A stretch of 64,000 nt of DNA from Bartonella grahamii ATCC 700132 (GTDB taxonomy: Bacteria; Pseudomonadota; Alphaproteobacteria; Rhizobiales; Rhizobiaceae). The translations under genes and the position numbers were made by a program. The notes under the pieces are model-generated. The model had not been told where the DNA came from, made no database searches, and saw nothing but the letters and a program-made list of their open reading frames with translations. Below are positions 1-10,465 of this stretch, in pieces. How positions within the stretch are numbered: position 1 is the first letter of the stretch; the number at the start of each line of letters is the position of its first letter. Location: NCBI RefSeq assembly GCF_000518085.1, contig NZ_JACX01000001.1:186001-250000 (forward strand). Direction: 5' to 3'.

Positions 1-918
1 AATACGATCACGATGATTAGGATCCATATTTGCTTGAATTTTAAAAACAAATCCCGTCATTTTAGGTTCCATGGCTATGACATTGCGCTGATCTGCACTT
101 TGGTCACGAGGACTTTGACCAAAATCAATAAGCGCATTGATCAAATCACGAACACCAAAATTTCGCAAAGCTGAACCAAAATAAACCGGAGTCATATGAC
201 CTTCATGGAAAGCTTGAAGATCAAAATTCTTGCAAACACTTTGAGCCAGTTCTACCCCTTCAATAAAAGTTGAATGTTGATATTCAGGAAGTAAATGGAC
301 AACCTCTCTGGGATTTGAAACTATCTGCTGTGTTATCTCATCATCTTTTTGACGAAAACGATTATGATAAAGGTCATAGGTACCAACAAAATCTTTACCC
401 GTACCAATTGGCCATGTTATAGGCGCAGTATCAAGAGCAAGCTTTTCTTCAATTTCATCTAAAAGCTCTATAGGATCACGTGCCTCACGATCCATTTTAT
501 TGATAAACGTAACAATAGGAATATCCCGCATCCGACACACTTCAAACAATTTTAATGTTCTAGGCTCAATTCCCCGTGCCGCATCCAAAACCATGACAGC
601 ACTATCAACAGCTGTGAGTGTGCGATAGGTATCGTCCGCAAAGTCCTCATGTCCTGGAGTATCTAGGAGATTAAAAATATGATTTTCATATTCAAACGTC
701 ATCACCGAAGTCACAACAGAAATACCACGATCACGCTCAATATTCATCCAATCAGAACGGGTTTGAATACGATCTTTTTTGGCTTTTACTTCTCCTGCAA
801 GTTGAATAGCACCACCAAACAATAAAAGCTTTTCTGTCAATGTTGTTTTCCCAGCATCTGGGTGAGCAATAATTGCAAATGTACGGCGTCGCTTTACTTC
901 CTGCACTCTCTTTTCCAT
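1..918 (-). CDS. prfC: Peptide chain release factor 3 (N-terminal 306 residues; 3' end outside window)
   Basis: RF3 is a translational GTPase that removes RF1/RF2 from the ribosome after termination. I translated the minus strand from the ATG at 918 and the frame stays open to the window edge, so the gene is truncated only by the window. The G domain is clear: G1 AHPDAGKTT at residues 18-26, G3 DTPGHED at 86-92 and G4 NKMD at 140-143. Opening with a short basic segment directly before the G domain, and the residues around switch I, fit RF3 rather than EF-G. The ATG overlaps the lysK stop codon by one base (TAATG), so the two genes are probably translationally coupled with lysK first. Confidence 0.93.
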   Translation of the reverse strand, partial: MEKRVQEVKRRRTFAIIAHPDAGKTTLTEKLLLFGGAIQLAGEVKAKKDRIQTRSDWMNIERDRGISVVTSVMTFEYENHIFNLLDTPGHEDFADDTYRTLTAVDSAVMVLDAARGIEPRTLKLFEVCRMRDIPIVTFINKMDREARDPIELLDEIEEKLALDTAPITWPIGTGKDFVGTYDLYHNRFRQKDDEITQQIVSNPREVVHLLPEYQHSTFIEGVELAQSVCKNFDLQAFHEGHMTPVYFGSALRNFGVRDLINALIDFGQSPRDQSADQRNVIAMEPKMTGFVFKIQANMDPNHRDRI

Positions 919-2579
919 TATTCCTCCGTCGGCCGTGCAAGCGCTTCAGCAATCAGTGCACGCATTTCATTAATCCCATAAAGCGCTATAAATGATCCCC
1001 ATCGTGGACCTCGCTCTTGTCCCAGAAGGACTTCATACAACATTTGAAAAAAAACATTGGAAACACCAGGCCCACCTTCAGGGCTTTTTTTGCTATGGTC
1101 TTGATAGCGTTCCGTTAACCGTGCAACGTCAAGAAGCATATTTTGTAGCATGTTGCCATCAACAGTTTCAGGTAAATTAGCTAATTTTTCATCAATTTGT
1201 GCTAATGTTGTGCGTTCACTTTCATCAGGGAGCCGGAATTTTTTGTTTGGTTTAACAAAAACATCAAAATATCTAATGGCAAACTTCACTAATTGATCAA
1301 GTTCTGGATAAGTTTGTGCATTTGCTCCTTTAGCGTAACGAGAAATAAAACCCCAAAGAACTTCTGCATTCTCCGCATTTGAAGCACTTACCAAATTTAA
1401 AAGCATCGCAAAGGAAACAGGCAAATCAACCTGCGGAGGACAACCATTATGAATATGCCATACAGGATTATTCAACCGCTCTTTCCATTCTTGGCGACCA
1501 TAGGCTGAAAGATGCGCATAGTATTCATCAACCGCTTTAGGAATGACATCAAAATAAAGCCTTTTTGCTGTTTTAGGCTTTGAAAACATATAAAGCCCTA
1601 AACTCTCTGTTGGGGCATAAGTAAGCCATTCATCAATGGTTAAGCCATTTCCCTTGGATTTGGAAATTTTCTGCCCTTTCTCATCTAAAAATAGCTCATA
1701 GTTGAATCCTTCTGGGGACTTCCCACCTAATACTTTACAAATTTTAGAAGAAAGATTTGTGGAATCGATAAGGTCTTTTCCTGCCATTTCATAATCAATG
1801 CCAAGTGCTGTCCAACGCATTGCCCAATCCACCTTCCACTGACATTTAACCTTGCCCCCCGTAACCTCTGTTTCTATGGTTTCTCCTGTTTCTGGTTCGA
1901 TATAAGTAACTGTACCTTTTTCAACATTACGCTCAATCATCGGTACCTGTAATACTTTTCCAGAAAAGGGAGAAATTGGTAAAAAGAGCGAATAGGTCGC
2001 TTGCCGCTCTGCACCCAATGTTGGTAAAATAATTGCCATAACCTTGTCATAACAGGCAAGGATTTTCAAAAGTGTTTCATCAAAACGACCAGAATGGTAA
2101 TAATCCGTAGCACTTGCAAATTCATAATCAAAACCAAAACGATCAAGGAAAGCCCGTAGCCGCGCATTATTTGCTGCCCCAAAAGAAGGATAGTCATCTC
2201 CAAAAGGGTCTGGTACACGGCTCAACGGTTGACCAAGATAATGTTCCATCCTCTCGCGATCAGGCACATTCTCAGGAACCTTGCGCAAACCATCCATATC
2301 ATCAGAAAAACAAAGTAATTTTGTTTTTACTTTATTCTCCGTAAGAATATGAAATGCATGACGCACCATGGTTGTACGTGCAACTTCCCCAAAAGTACCA
2401 ATATGCGGTAAACCAGAAGGTCCATAACCTGTTTCAAATATCACACTGTCTGGATAACCCGTCTTTTCATACCGTTTGATAATCTTACGTGCTTCTTCAA
2501 ATGGCCAAGTTCTCGATTGAGAAGCCGCATCTTTTAATTCAGGCGTAAGGTTAAGGGTATCACACTGATCACGCATCAT
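918..2579 (-). CDS. lysK: Lysyl-tRNA synthetase, class I
   Basis: This enzyme charges tRNA-Lys with lysine in the cytoplasm. It is the class I form (LysRS1), typical of archaea and many alphaproteobacteria, not the class II LysS of most bacteria. The 553-residue protein has the class I signatures: HIGT at residues 59-62 in the Rossmann fold and KISKSKG at 304-310. The length fits the family. The start is one of two adjacent ATGs; either works. It lies upstream of prfC with a one-base stop/start overlap, so the two are probably cotranscribed. No class II lysS is visible in this window, so this may be the only lysine enzyme, but that cannot be shown here. Confidence 0.96.
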   Translation of the reverse strand: MMRDQCDTLNLTPELKDAASQSRTWPFEEARKIIKRYEKTGYPDSVIFETGYGPSGLPHIGTFGEVARTTMVRHAFHILTENKVKTKLLCFSDDMDGLRKVPENVPDRERMEHYLGQPLSRVPDPFGDDYPSFGAANNARLRAFLDRFGFDYEFASATDYYHSGRFDETLLKILACYDKVMAIILPTLGAERQATYSLFLPISPFSGKVLQVPMIERNVEKGTVTYIEPETGETIETEVTGGKVKCQWKVDWAMRWTALGIDYEMAGKDLIDSTNLSSKICKVLGGKSPEGFNYELFLDEKGQKISKSKGNGLTIDEWLTYAPTESLGLYMFSKPKTAKRLYFDVIPKAVDEYYAHLSAYGRQEWKERLNNPVWHIHNGCPPQVDLPVSFAMLLNLVSASNAENAEVLWGFISRYAKGANAQTYPELDQLVKFAIRYFDVFVKPNKKFRLPDESERTTLAQIDEKLANLPETVDGNMLQNMLLDVARLTERYQDHSKKSPEGGPGVSNVFFQMLYEVLLGQERGPRWGSFIALYGINEMRALIAEALARPTEE

Positions 2580-2943
2580 TATTTGTCCTAAAAATTACAC
2601 TCTTTCAAAATAGGGTGTATGGTTCTTGAATTTATTCGTCAATAATAGCAAGCAAAAAGATGAAAATTTCTTTATACTCTTAAGTCACAATAAAAAAACC
2701 GCCCTCGCTATAAACATATTTTGTTCTGATAAAAATCAAAAACATTCAATATTATAAAGCAAAATTGACTTGTTTTGATTATCAGAGCCTTCATTGCTAT
2801 TATTATCATGAATTTTGCTTATTATACTGATTTAGTACAAAAGCGAAGCCTCTAACATTGAATGAAAGGACTGCAAAAACCAACAGATAAAAATGCTTAA
2901 GTTAGGCATTCCATACAAAAGTACTTCCCCTACTTTACACTTG
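2580..2943. other. Spacer between lysK and argG, nothing recognised
   Basis: This AT-rich spacer of 364 bases has no convincing ORF, RNA gene or strong hairpin by eye. It should contain the lysK promoter and the end of the argG transcript, since both genes are on the minus strand. I could not place either with confidence. Confidence 0.5.
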
Positions 2944-4191
2944 TCACTGTAATTTTCTATTTCTTTTTTTGTCACCTTGATGACGCATTGCTAATGTACG
3001 CAAACGTAAAGCATTTAATTTAATAAAACCAGTTGCATCTCTTTGATCATAAGTACCTTGATCATCCTCGAAAGTTACCAACTCACTCGAATAAAGTGAT
3101 TTTTTACTTTGGCGCCCTTCAACAATCACGTTTCCTTTATAGAGTTTTAACGTGACTTCACCTTCAACATGTTCTTGAGATAAATCAATAGCTGCCTGCA
3201 GCATCTTACGTTCCGGCGAAAACCAAAATCCATAATAAATGAGTTCTGCATAACGTGGCATCAATTCATCTTTCAAATGAGCTGCACCACGATCTAGCGT
3301 TAAAGATTCTATAGCTCTGTGAGCCGTTAAAAGAATGGTCCCCCCTGGTGTTTCATAAATACCCCGCGATTTCATACCCACAAAGCGATTTTCTACCAAA
3401 TCTAACCGACCAATACCATTATCGCGCCCATAATGATTTAATTCTGCAAGTAAAGTTGCAGGAGATAAATTTTTTCCATTGATTGAAACAGCATCACCTT
3501 TTTTAAAGCCAAGAGTGATTCTGGTTGCTTGATCTGGAGCATCTTCCACCGAAAGAGTACGCATATGGACATATTCAGGAGCAGGAAGTGCTGGATCTTC
3601 TAAAATCTTTCCTTCTGATGAAGAATGCAATAAATTTGCATCCACTGAAAAAGGTGCTTCGCCTTGCTTATCCTTTTCTACAGGAATTTGATGTATACGA
3701 GCAAATTCAAACAGATCTGTCCGACTCTTAAAATCCCAATCACGCCATGGAGCAATAATCTTTATATCAGGGTTAAGAGCATAAGCGGAAAGCTCAAAGC
3801 GTACCTGATCATTGCCTTTGCCCGTTGCCCCATGAGCAATTGCATCTGCTTCTGTTTCCTTAGCAATTTCAATAAGGCGTTTTGAAATAAGTGGGCGTGC
3901 AATTGATGTTCCTAAAAGATAAGTTCCCTCATAAACGGTATTGGCTCGAAACATCGGAAAAACAAAATCACGCACAAATTCTTCGCGCAAATCTTCAATA
4001 TAGATTTCTTTAACACCTAACATTTCAGCTTTACGACGAGCAAATTCTAGCTCTTCCCCCTGCCCCAAATCCGCTGTAAAAGTTACAACTTCAACGCCTA
4101 GCGTACTTTGCAACCATTTGAGAATAATTGACGTATCCAATCCCCCTGAATAAGCCAAAACAACTTTTCTAATATTTTGCCACTTCTTCAT
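2944..4191 (-). CDS. argG: Argininosuccinate synthase
   Basis: The enzyme joins citrulline and aspartate with ATP to form argininosuccinate, the penultimate step of arginine synthesis. The 415-residue protein begins with the PP-loop nucleotide-binding motif AYSGGLDTS at residues 13-21. It continues through the conserved substrate-binding region ([14 protein letters not shown] near residue 120), as expected for the family. The length is normal (about 400). It stands alone, with long spacers on both sides and no other arg genes nearby. The C-terminus is rich in Lys and Arg and slightly longer than in many homologues. Confidence 0.97.
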   Translation of the reverse strand: MKKWQNIRKVVLAYSGGLDTSIILKWLQSTLGVEVVTFTADLGQGEELEFARRKAEMLGVKEIYIEDLREEFVRDFVFPMFRANTVYEGTYLLGTSIARPLISKRLIEIAKETEADAIAHGATGKGNDQVRFELSAYALNPDIKIIAPWRDWDFKSRTDLFEFARIHQIPVEKDKQGEAPFSVDANLLHSSSEGKILEDPALPAPEYVHMRTLSVEDAPDQATRITLGFKKGDAVSINGKNLSPATLLAELNHYGRDNGIGRLDLVENRFVGMKSRGIYETPGGTILLTAHRAIESLTLDRGAAHLKDELMPRYAELIYYGFWFSPERKMLQAAIDLSQEHVEGEVTLKLYKGNVIVEGRQSKKSLYSSELVTFEDDQGTYDQRDATGFIKLNALRLRTLAMRHQGDKKRNRKLQ

Positions 4192-4361
4192 TTCAAAGTT
4201 CTATATGAGCTGCTCTTTTATCTCTACCTAGAAATCAAAACAATGCAACAAATATAAAAATAAATTCTCTTTAAGAAACATTAAAAAGACGCAAAAAACG
4301 TAAATAAAAACGCTTTAGAGTGTAAATAATGAATACTGCTTAAAAATAAAAGGAGATTTAC

Positions 4362-5009
4362 GTGTCATTTCTACCGGAGTGGTCTATTGTTGTACAATTT
4401 GCTTTAGCATCGTTGATTTTAGCACTTATTCCAGGACCTGATATGATGCTTTCTGTAGGACGAACCATTACACAAAGCAAAAAAGCTGGAATTATGTGCG
4501 CCTTGGGTAGTGCAACAGGGTTTGCCATTCAAGTTACCGCTGTAGCACTTGGCTTATCAGCGCTTATTTTTGCTGCGCCACACACTTTTATTCTTCTAAA
4601 AATTGCTGGCGCCTTTTATCTTTTATGGTTTTCTTTTCAAGCGTTACGGAGAAATCCAACTTTTTCCTTCGAACAGACATCTTCTAAATCTCAAAGCGCT
4701 AAACGTAACTATCTTGCTGGTATTGGAATCAATCTTTTAAATCCTAAAGTTATACTCTTTAACGCGACATTCTTACCACAATTTATCAATGCGGATGATC
4801 CTATGGCAACACAAAAGCTACTCTTTTTAGGACTCTCTTATATTCCTATTTCTTTTCCCATTACAATTTCTATCGTTTTTACAGCGCATAAACTTGCAAA
4901 AATTCTCAAGAAAAATCCTCTTTATATTCGCTTTCTCGACTGGCTTATTGCTGGTACTTTTACTATCTTTGCCCTCCATCTCCTTATAGTTACAAAAATT
5001 GATTTATAA
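4362..5009 (+). CDS. LysE/RhtB-family amino-acid exporter
   Basis: This is a 215-residue integral membrane protein of the LysE/RhtB translocator family, which exports amino acids such as homoserine, threonine or lysine. The family signature GPDMMLSVGRT is at residues 25-35. About six hydrophobic segments follow, with the conserved GINLLNPKVILF stretch near the middle. The start is a GTG with a good AGGAG ribosome site six bases upstream; no ATG start is nearby. The substrate cannot be read from the sequence. It is transcribed divergently from argG, and no regulator gene is adjacent. Confidence 0.88.
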   Translation: MSFLPEWSIVVQFALASLILALIPGPDMMLSVGRTITQSKKAGIMCALGSATGFAIQVTAVALGLSALIFAAPHTFILLKIAGAFYLLWFSFQALRRNPTFSFEQTSSKSQSAKRNYLAGIGINLLNPKVILFNATFLPQFINADDPMATQKLLFLGLSYIPISFPITISIVFTAHKLAKILKKNPLYIRFLDWLIAGTFTIFALHLLIVTKIDL

Positions 5010-5505
5010 ATGTAATTTATCGTTTTTAATTTAAATGAGAACCAAAATATTGTAGGATTCTCTCATTTCAAACCTGTTTATTTTGAATCAAACAATATCT
5101 TTCCCTTGTACGTTATAAGCGAATCGGGAGTTTTCGTGTGTGAGGCGAAATCTTTTTAAAGAACGTAATAAACAAAAGAGTGAGGCAATACACAATCTCC
5201 ACTTTTTAAAAGATATTACCGTAGATGCTTTTAAAAGTCATAAAATAGAATTAAAATGTATGATAATAATATGGAAATTAGTTAAGACCCTTAAGACTTC
5301 ATATTGCCTCTAAATGAGGTTTCCTCCTTATTTTAGAAATTACGCAAACAGACTGCTATATACAATATTTCTCCCCATTGAGCATATAAAAGCTGAAACT
5401 GTTCGTCTAACACTTATCCATCTTAATCTCTGTCTCACACATGCTATTATATGCTGATTTACTGAAAAAAAGCATAGGCTTTAATATCGCAGAAAGTTGC
5501 ATTAA
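5010..5505. other. Convergent spacer without recognised gene
   Basis: These roughly 500 bases lie between the LysE-type gene and rlmN, whose 3' ends face each other. Apart from the weak hairpin at 5033-5068 I see no ORF with coding character and no RNA gene. It looks like eroded intergenic DNA. Confidence 0.45.
5033..5068 (+). terminator. Weak hairpin downstream of the LysE-family gene
   Basis: An 8-base arm AAATGAGA is repeated inverted as TCTCATTT after about 20 bases, 24 bases past the stop codon. The inner ACC/GG can extend the stem. No strong T-run follows, so it may only be an mRNA 3' end stabiliser. Confidence 0.35.
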
Positions 5506-6732
5506 CTAATGACCAATGGCATTTTCAAGTCGCAAACGTTCAGATTTCCGTAAACGCTCTGAAGCTGATTTAAGTTGTCCACATGCCGCTAAAATATCGC
5601 GTCCACGCGGTATCCGAATAGGAGAAGCATAGCCCGCTTGATTAACGACATCAGCAAAACGCTCGATTTGCTCCCAATCAGAACACTGATAATTGCTCCC
5701 TGGCCACGGATTAAAAGGGATTAAATTGATCTTAGCAGGAATCCCTTTCAATAACTTAATCAATCGCTTAGCATCATCTAAACTATCATTGATATCTTTC
5801 AGCATAACATATTCAAAAGTGATTCGTTTTGCATTGGAAAGACCAGGATAATTACGGCAAGCCTCCATTAGTAAAGCAAGCGGATATTTTTTATTAATGG
5901 GAACAAGCATATCCCTTAATGTATCGTGTACTGCATGGAGTGAAATCGCCAACATAACACCAATTTCTTCTCCGGTTCGGATAATTCCAGGAACAACCCC
6001 ACTGGTTGAAAGCGTAATCCGACGTTTTGATAAAGAAAGCCCGTCGCCATCAGAAGCAATCAATAAAGCTTTTTTAACAGCTTCAAAATTATAAAGAGGT
6101 TCTCCCATCCCCATCATAACAATATTGGTAATTTTGCGACCTTCAATGGGAACTATTGCCCCATCAGGGGTATTTTTATCAGGAAAATCACCCAAACAAT
6201 CACGTGCAACCAATAATTGTGCCAAAATTTCTTCCGCAGTCAGATTGCGAACAAGCATCTGCGTTCCCGTATGGCAAAAAGAGCAAGTTAACGTACACCC
6301 TACTTGCGATGAAAGACATAAAGTACCACGTCCTTCTTCAGGGATATAAACCGTTTCAATTTCAACAGGCCTTCCAGCTCCACGTGCAGGAAAACGTAAG
6401 AGCCATTTACGCGTACCATCTTTTGATATTTGTTCTCCAACAATTTCTGGGCGCGCAATGGAGAAATGACACTTAAGTGTTTCTTGCATTGCTTTAGAAA
6501 TATTCAGCATCTCATCAAAATTTGAAACGCCACGCACATAAAGCCAATGCCAAAGCTGACGCACACGCATACGCGTTTGATGCTCTGGTACACCAACTGT
6601 CTTTAAAGCCTGCACCATCTCATCTTGCGACAAACCAATTAAAGAGAGCTTAGAACTCTCCTTCACGACCACATTATCTGTTTCTCGCGCAAAACATGAA
6701 CCAACTGGTCTAAGGTCATAGGAAATGGCCAT
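5506..6732 (-). CDS. rlmN: Dual-specificity rRNA/tRNA adenine-C2 methyltransferase
   Basis: RlmN is a radical-SAM enzyme that methylates C2 of A2503 in 23S rRNA and A37 in some tRNAs. The cluster motif CX3CX2C is present (CTLTCSFC, near residues 146-153). The GMGEPLYN motif for SAM binding lies in the middle, and a late cysteine in DILAACGQL is the likely methyl-relay residue. I prefer the ATG at 6732 because GGAAAG sits at ribosome-site distance. An in-frame GTG at 6747 would add five residues. The protein is about 408 residues, close to the family length. It is upstream of nothing co-directional; the IalB-like gene lies 42 bases away on its 5' side. Confidence 0.95.
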   Translation of the reverse strand: MAISYDLRPVGSCFARETDNVVVKESSKLSLIGLSQDEMVQALKTVGVPEHQTRMRVRQLWHWLYVRGVSNFDEMLNISKAMQETLKCHFSIARPEIVGEQISKDGTRKWLLRFPARGAGRPVEIETVYIPEEGRGTLCLSSQVGCTLTCSFCHTGTQMLVRNLTAEEILAQLLVARDCLGDFPDKNTPDGAIVPIEGRKITNIVMMGMGEPLYNFEAVKKALLIASDGDGLSLSKRRITLSTSGVVPGIIRTGEEIGVMLAISLHAVHDTLRDMLVPINKKYPLALLMEACRNYPGLSNAKRITFEYVMLKDINDSLDDAKRLIKLLKGIPAKINLIPFNPWPGSNYQCSDWEQIERFADVVNQAGYASPIRIPRGRDILAACGQLKSASERLRKSERLRLENAIGH

Positions 6733-6774
6733 TGCTTTCCAATTCACATCACTATTTTAGAAATTATCGAAACC

Positions 6775-7284
6775 TTAATGGCACTTTTGAGCTGCATTTA
6801 ATGCAGCAGTGACCCCTTTTAAGGAATAAGTATAAGTGGTATGCGTTCCTCGTTTTGATATCGCTTTCACTGTCATATTGCTTCCTGCACGCATAGCAGA
6901 AACAAGCTGCTTTTCTAGCTCTGATGAAGCCAACCAAGCTGAGGAATCTTTCGTGAAAAAATCAAAGTCCTTACCTCCAATGGTCACTGTCACTCTCGAC
7001 CCTTCTTGAAGGGTATAACCAGCCATAAACTGCGGTTCAAACGAAATAGGTGAATGAGAACGCTTGGTAACCAAGAAAAAGTTATCACCATGATTAACTG
7101 TCGTTGGAAGAGCCTTCAAAGGTACCGATAACACATAGCAAATCGTATTTTTGGGCGATTTATAAGAATAGGCTCCCCACGCTTCAAATTGATTTAAACG
7201 GCTTGGCGTTTGTGCATATGCCACGCCCGCTGTAACAAAAACCATTACAGATGCAGCAATAACAGTCTTTTCAAACATCTTCAT
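6775..7284 (-). CDS. Invasion-associated locus B (IalB) family exported protein
   Basis: This 169-residue protein starts with a signal peptide (basic MKMFEK, hydrophobic core, likely cleavage after AYA near residue 24). The mature part resembles the IalB family, small periplasmic or outer-membrane proteins first known from Bartonella invasion of erythrocytes. It has the family's layout: an N-terminal W/F-rich segment, a cysteine in NTICYVLS, a central beta-rich region and a terminal cysteine (QKCH), which may form a disulfide. It is a paralogue rather than the ialB gene itself, which is normally beside ialA; no ialA is seen here. It lies 42 bases upstream of rlmN on the same strand, and the pair may share a transcript. 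Confidence 0.8.
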   Translation of the reverse strand: MKMFEKTVIAASVMVFVTAGVAYAQTPSRLNQFEAWGAYSYKSPKNTICYVLSVPLKALPTTVNHGDNFFLVTKRSHSPISFEPQFMAGYTLQEGSRVTVTIGGKDFDFFTKDSSAWLASSELEKQLVSAMRAGSNMTVKAISKRGTHTTYTYSLKGVTAALNAAQKCH

Positions 7285-8272
7285 TTAGCTCACTTCTTTA
7301 GTCTCTAACAAGATTCTCTTCATTGGAAAAATTCAACAAAAACTCCTCGATATTCATGTGTTATTGTCTTAATTCCTTCAATAAGCGAAATATTTTCACA
7401 CTAACCAGAATAGATTTCCACGTTCCATTGTGACCTTTTAATCGTTACCAAAACATAAACTTCTTATTCAATAACCACATTAAAAAATAACATCTTCATT
7501 TTATGCTACTCATTTCGTTTTTGTATAAAAAACGGTTTCTTTAAGCTATAGAACTTCAAAACGAGATGAAAATATACCATCACTCTGTTAAGAAATAAAC
7601 CATACTCTTTATGTCACATTATGTCACAAGCAATCTGATGCAAAATTTTGAAAATACACCCCGTACTCCCCGCAAAAAAGCTTAATCGCCTTACGGATAT
7701 CACTTCTCGACTTTATGCATTCAATACATTTATGTTCGCAAAATACTCCATCTTTCACCCATTATAGTGCATTCATACTTCGTATTCAATATCGTCCCGA
7801 TAACACTTTTTCTCAATCTTCAAAATATCTTGTAAAAATAATAAAATATTATCAAGATATTAATAATAAAACATAAAGAATTCAGATTCTATCTCAATAA
7901 TCACATACCACTTTGTTTCTTTTGATCTTATTTCCCTATATATTTTATCTCCAATTATTAATTTCTAAAATGATTTTAGTAGCTTATAATAGCTTAATCA
8001 TATTATTTTAATACGTTAGACGACATTTTCCTTTCTGTTATAAAAAACTTCCTAAGAATTCTTTTGAAAAGTTTCCTTCTCTTATTTCTAAGTAATTTAT
8101 CAACAAAAATATAAAATCTTTTTCTACAGCAATTTTAACCTTATCGTTTTTTAACAACATTTTAATCAATTAAAGTGGATCTGAATAAATCTTCCCATGC
8201 ACAAAGCTGTTTCACCCAACCTAAAGCTATAACTTTCATTTTTACCGTACAAAATTGTTTTTTAGCATGGGC

Positions 8273-8321
8273 TCTATAAAACAGCTGACATCTAAATCAT
8301 ATCTATAAAATAGTTGACCTC
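8273..8321. repeat. Imperfect direct repeat, possible insertion-sequence end
   Basis: TCTATAAAACAGCTGACATC (8273-8292) recurs as TCTATAAAATAGTTGACCTC (8302-8321), with three differences in 20 bases. Read on the minus strand, each copy is a GTCA(G/A)CT(G/A)TTTTATAGA-like unit. IS21-family elements carry repeated ends of this general type, but no transposase gene is left and no partner end was found, so the identity is open. Confidence 0.4.
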
Positions 8322-8903
8322 CCCACTTGTGAAGAAGCAAACCGGCACCATAACACTATTTTCCAGCTCCCAATGTTTTGCTACAACCCTCGATACTTGA
8401 GACGATTCATAGGAAGCATTTTTACCCTTTCTTGTACAGTTTTTATCCACACGCTAATTCCATTTACAACATGCAAAATAGTGAATTATATTTATAAATC
8501 AATATCTTGCTATACTGAGGATACACTCTTATTTCTTCTTGAGCATTAAAATATTATCCCTAAACACTCAAACTCAATTTACGAAAAAATTCGATGCACA
8601 AATAAATTTTTCTGTTGATTTCTTTCCCGCTTTCAAAGGACAAAGATTCTTAATCCAATCTGGACTGAAAAAGTCTGGATTCTTGTCGAGCGGTCTCCTC
8701 TTGTCTTCCCACTTATGTGATTTACCTAACCAAAAGCTCTACAAACAAGTCCTGCTTAAGAATATTTACCACACATTCTAAATGCATTTAATGTATTAAG
8801 AAGACTTACATGCCTTATCTCTCCACACCTCAAATGATGGCTTTTTACAGTACAACAGGATAAATGAACCCACGAAGCATAATGATTAGATGCTTTAATA
8901 TAC

Positions 8904-8950
8904 AAGAGCAAGTAACAAAAACAAGTACTTCGTTTTTGTTACTTGCTCTT
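8904..8950 (-). terminator. Perfect 19-bp hairpin downstream of ptsN
   Basis: AAGAGCAAGTAACAAAAAC (8904-8922) is matched exactly by its inverse at 8932-8950 around a 9-base loop. It lies about 140 bases past the ptsN stop and is the only strong hairpin in the gap, so it may end the ptsN transcript. On the plus strand only three T residues follow, so the orientation of termination is uncertain. Confidence 0.5.
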
Positions 8951-9089
8951 TAAAAAGAAGGTTCGCTTAGAAACGATTTCTCAAAATTGCATGACATAAC
9001 CTTTTGTTATCAGTCTTTTAAGATAAAAATTATATTATTTTCTACGTTCCGTGGTGTATACCTTGCAACTTATACACTCATAATATCTT

Positions 9090-9554
9090 CTAAGCTGCAT
9101 TTGATTCTGAAGTTTGAATCAGTAAAGCATAAAGCGCATTAGCATTATGCGTATTGCGCAATTTTTGCACAACATCAGTGTGACGCAAAACACGTGCGAT
9201 CTGTGATAAAGCCTTTAAGTGATCTGCACCAGCATTTTCAGGTGCTAAAAGGAGAAAAACGAGATCTATAGGTTCGTCATCAAGAGCTTCAAAATCAACA
9301 GGACTTTCAAGACGTGCAAATATACCAATGATCCGATTAATATCAGGTAATTTTCCATGAGGAATCGCAATACCTCCACCCAACCCCGTTGAACCAAGCT
9401 TCTCGCGTTGTAAAACAACATCAAAAATCACATGCTCACTAAGACCTGTTAGCTTGGAAGCTTTTTCGGCTAAAATTTGCAGAACCTGTTTTTTCGAATT
9501 AGCCTTAAGAGCCGGAATGATCGCTTCCGGTGCTATTAACTCACTCAAATTCAT
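9090..9554 (-). CDS. ptsN: Nitrogen-type phosphotransferase EIIA protein
   Basis: EIIA-Ntr is the terminal acceptor of the regulatory PTS-Ntr phosphorelay; it carries phosphate on a histidine and adjusts other proteins rather than moving sugar. The 154-residue protein is one PTS EIIA type 2 domain with the active-site histidine in GGGIAIPHGKL (near residue 66) and the family motif LVFLLLAPE. The length is normal. In related alphaproteobacteria this gene follows rpoN and hpf; here 911 bases of empty DNA separate it from lptB. Other PTS-Ntr parts (ptsP, npr) are not in the window. Confidence 0.93.
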   Translation of the reverse strand: MNLSELIAPEAIIPALKANSKKQVLQILAEKASKLTGLSEHVIFDVVLQREKLGSTGLGGGIAIPHGKLPDINRIIGIFARLESPVDFEALDDEPIDLVFLLLAPENAGADHLKALSQIARVLRHTDVVQKLRNTHNANALYALLIQTSESNAA

Positions 9555-10465
9555 ACTTTAATTTTCCTCTTACACGCTAAAATGCTCATCAATAAACCTA
9601 TAAACGGTATAGATACTTAACGTTCTTTCACTTTTCGCAACATCGCATGTGTTTTTACTTTTCAATTTATAATGGGTGATGGCTCAATACATCTCATATC
9701 ACTTCTAACACAACAATAAATAGTATTCGGATCATCATTAACGGCATGAGAAACCAAAGAAATGAAGTTGTTCATAAAGTTAATTTCCTCACGACTCTAG
9801 AAAAGGTCATTATTCATAAATTTATTAAACTTGTCATAAGAGTTGATGTATAATTCGCCATCAGAGTTTTTCTTTCTTTAAAAATGAGCCCTTAAATTAA
9901 GATGAAAAGCATACTGAGCAAAATGGACCTTTACTTTGAAAATTACTGTATAGCTTGAACATCGCCTTATAACAAGAATATAAAGGTTTTTAGAGATTTA
10001 ATGATTATTTTGAAAGGTTTATAGATTTATCCTGATATCTTTAGCCGAGCTCCTATTTTCAAATAGGCCATATAAACCAATAAAATACAACAACTCCTAT
10101 TGAATAACCGCAATATATAACCGGTGCTCTCATCAAAATACCTAAAACAGCATCATCGATATATTATTTGATTCGACAGAGAAAAATATGATAAATATCT
10201 CTTACCTTTCAATAACACACGCATTTATTGAGAGCTTCGTTTATCACTCATTATCAAGTTAATCTAGTGATATCTTTTCTATGATACAATCATGAGCAAG
10301 CTAAACTTATAAAACAACAAACTAACCCTCTAATGATGAAGTCTTTTTCACCACTCAATAACAGCATTAAGGTTATAGTCATAAAAGAAGTTTTGGCATA
10401 AATAAGGAGATTTTCAGTAATAATGTTTGGTTAAACTTAAATGGAAACTCGTGAAAGCTGTAAAA
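9555..10465. other. Empty spacer where rpoN-hpf would be expected
   Basis: There are 911 bases between lptB and ptsN with stops in every frame and no recognisable domain. In many Hyphomicrobiales the order is lptA-lptB-rpoN-hpf-ptsN, so this gap sits exactly where the sigma-54 gene and the hibernation factor gene would be. I could not see protein-level remnants by eye. Confidence 0.5.

Larger units (their letters stand above)
7285..9089. other. Gene-poor stretch with repeat and hairpin, no supported gene
   Basis: This is about 1.8 kb of AT-rich DNA between the IalB-like gene and ptsN. It holds an imperfect 20-base direct repeat (8273-8321) and a long perfect hairpin (8904-8950). I see no coding region I can defend; the one 80-codon frame at 8539-8781 has a TTG start, no ribosome site and no family likeness. 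The stretch may be remains of lost genes. Confidence 0.5.

Noticed and set aside
8539-8781. 80-codon plus-strand reading frame in the gap before ptsN
   Set aside because: It starts at TTG without a ribosome site, has low-complexity composition and no family likeness, and lies in a decaying region.
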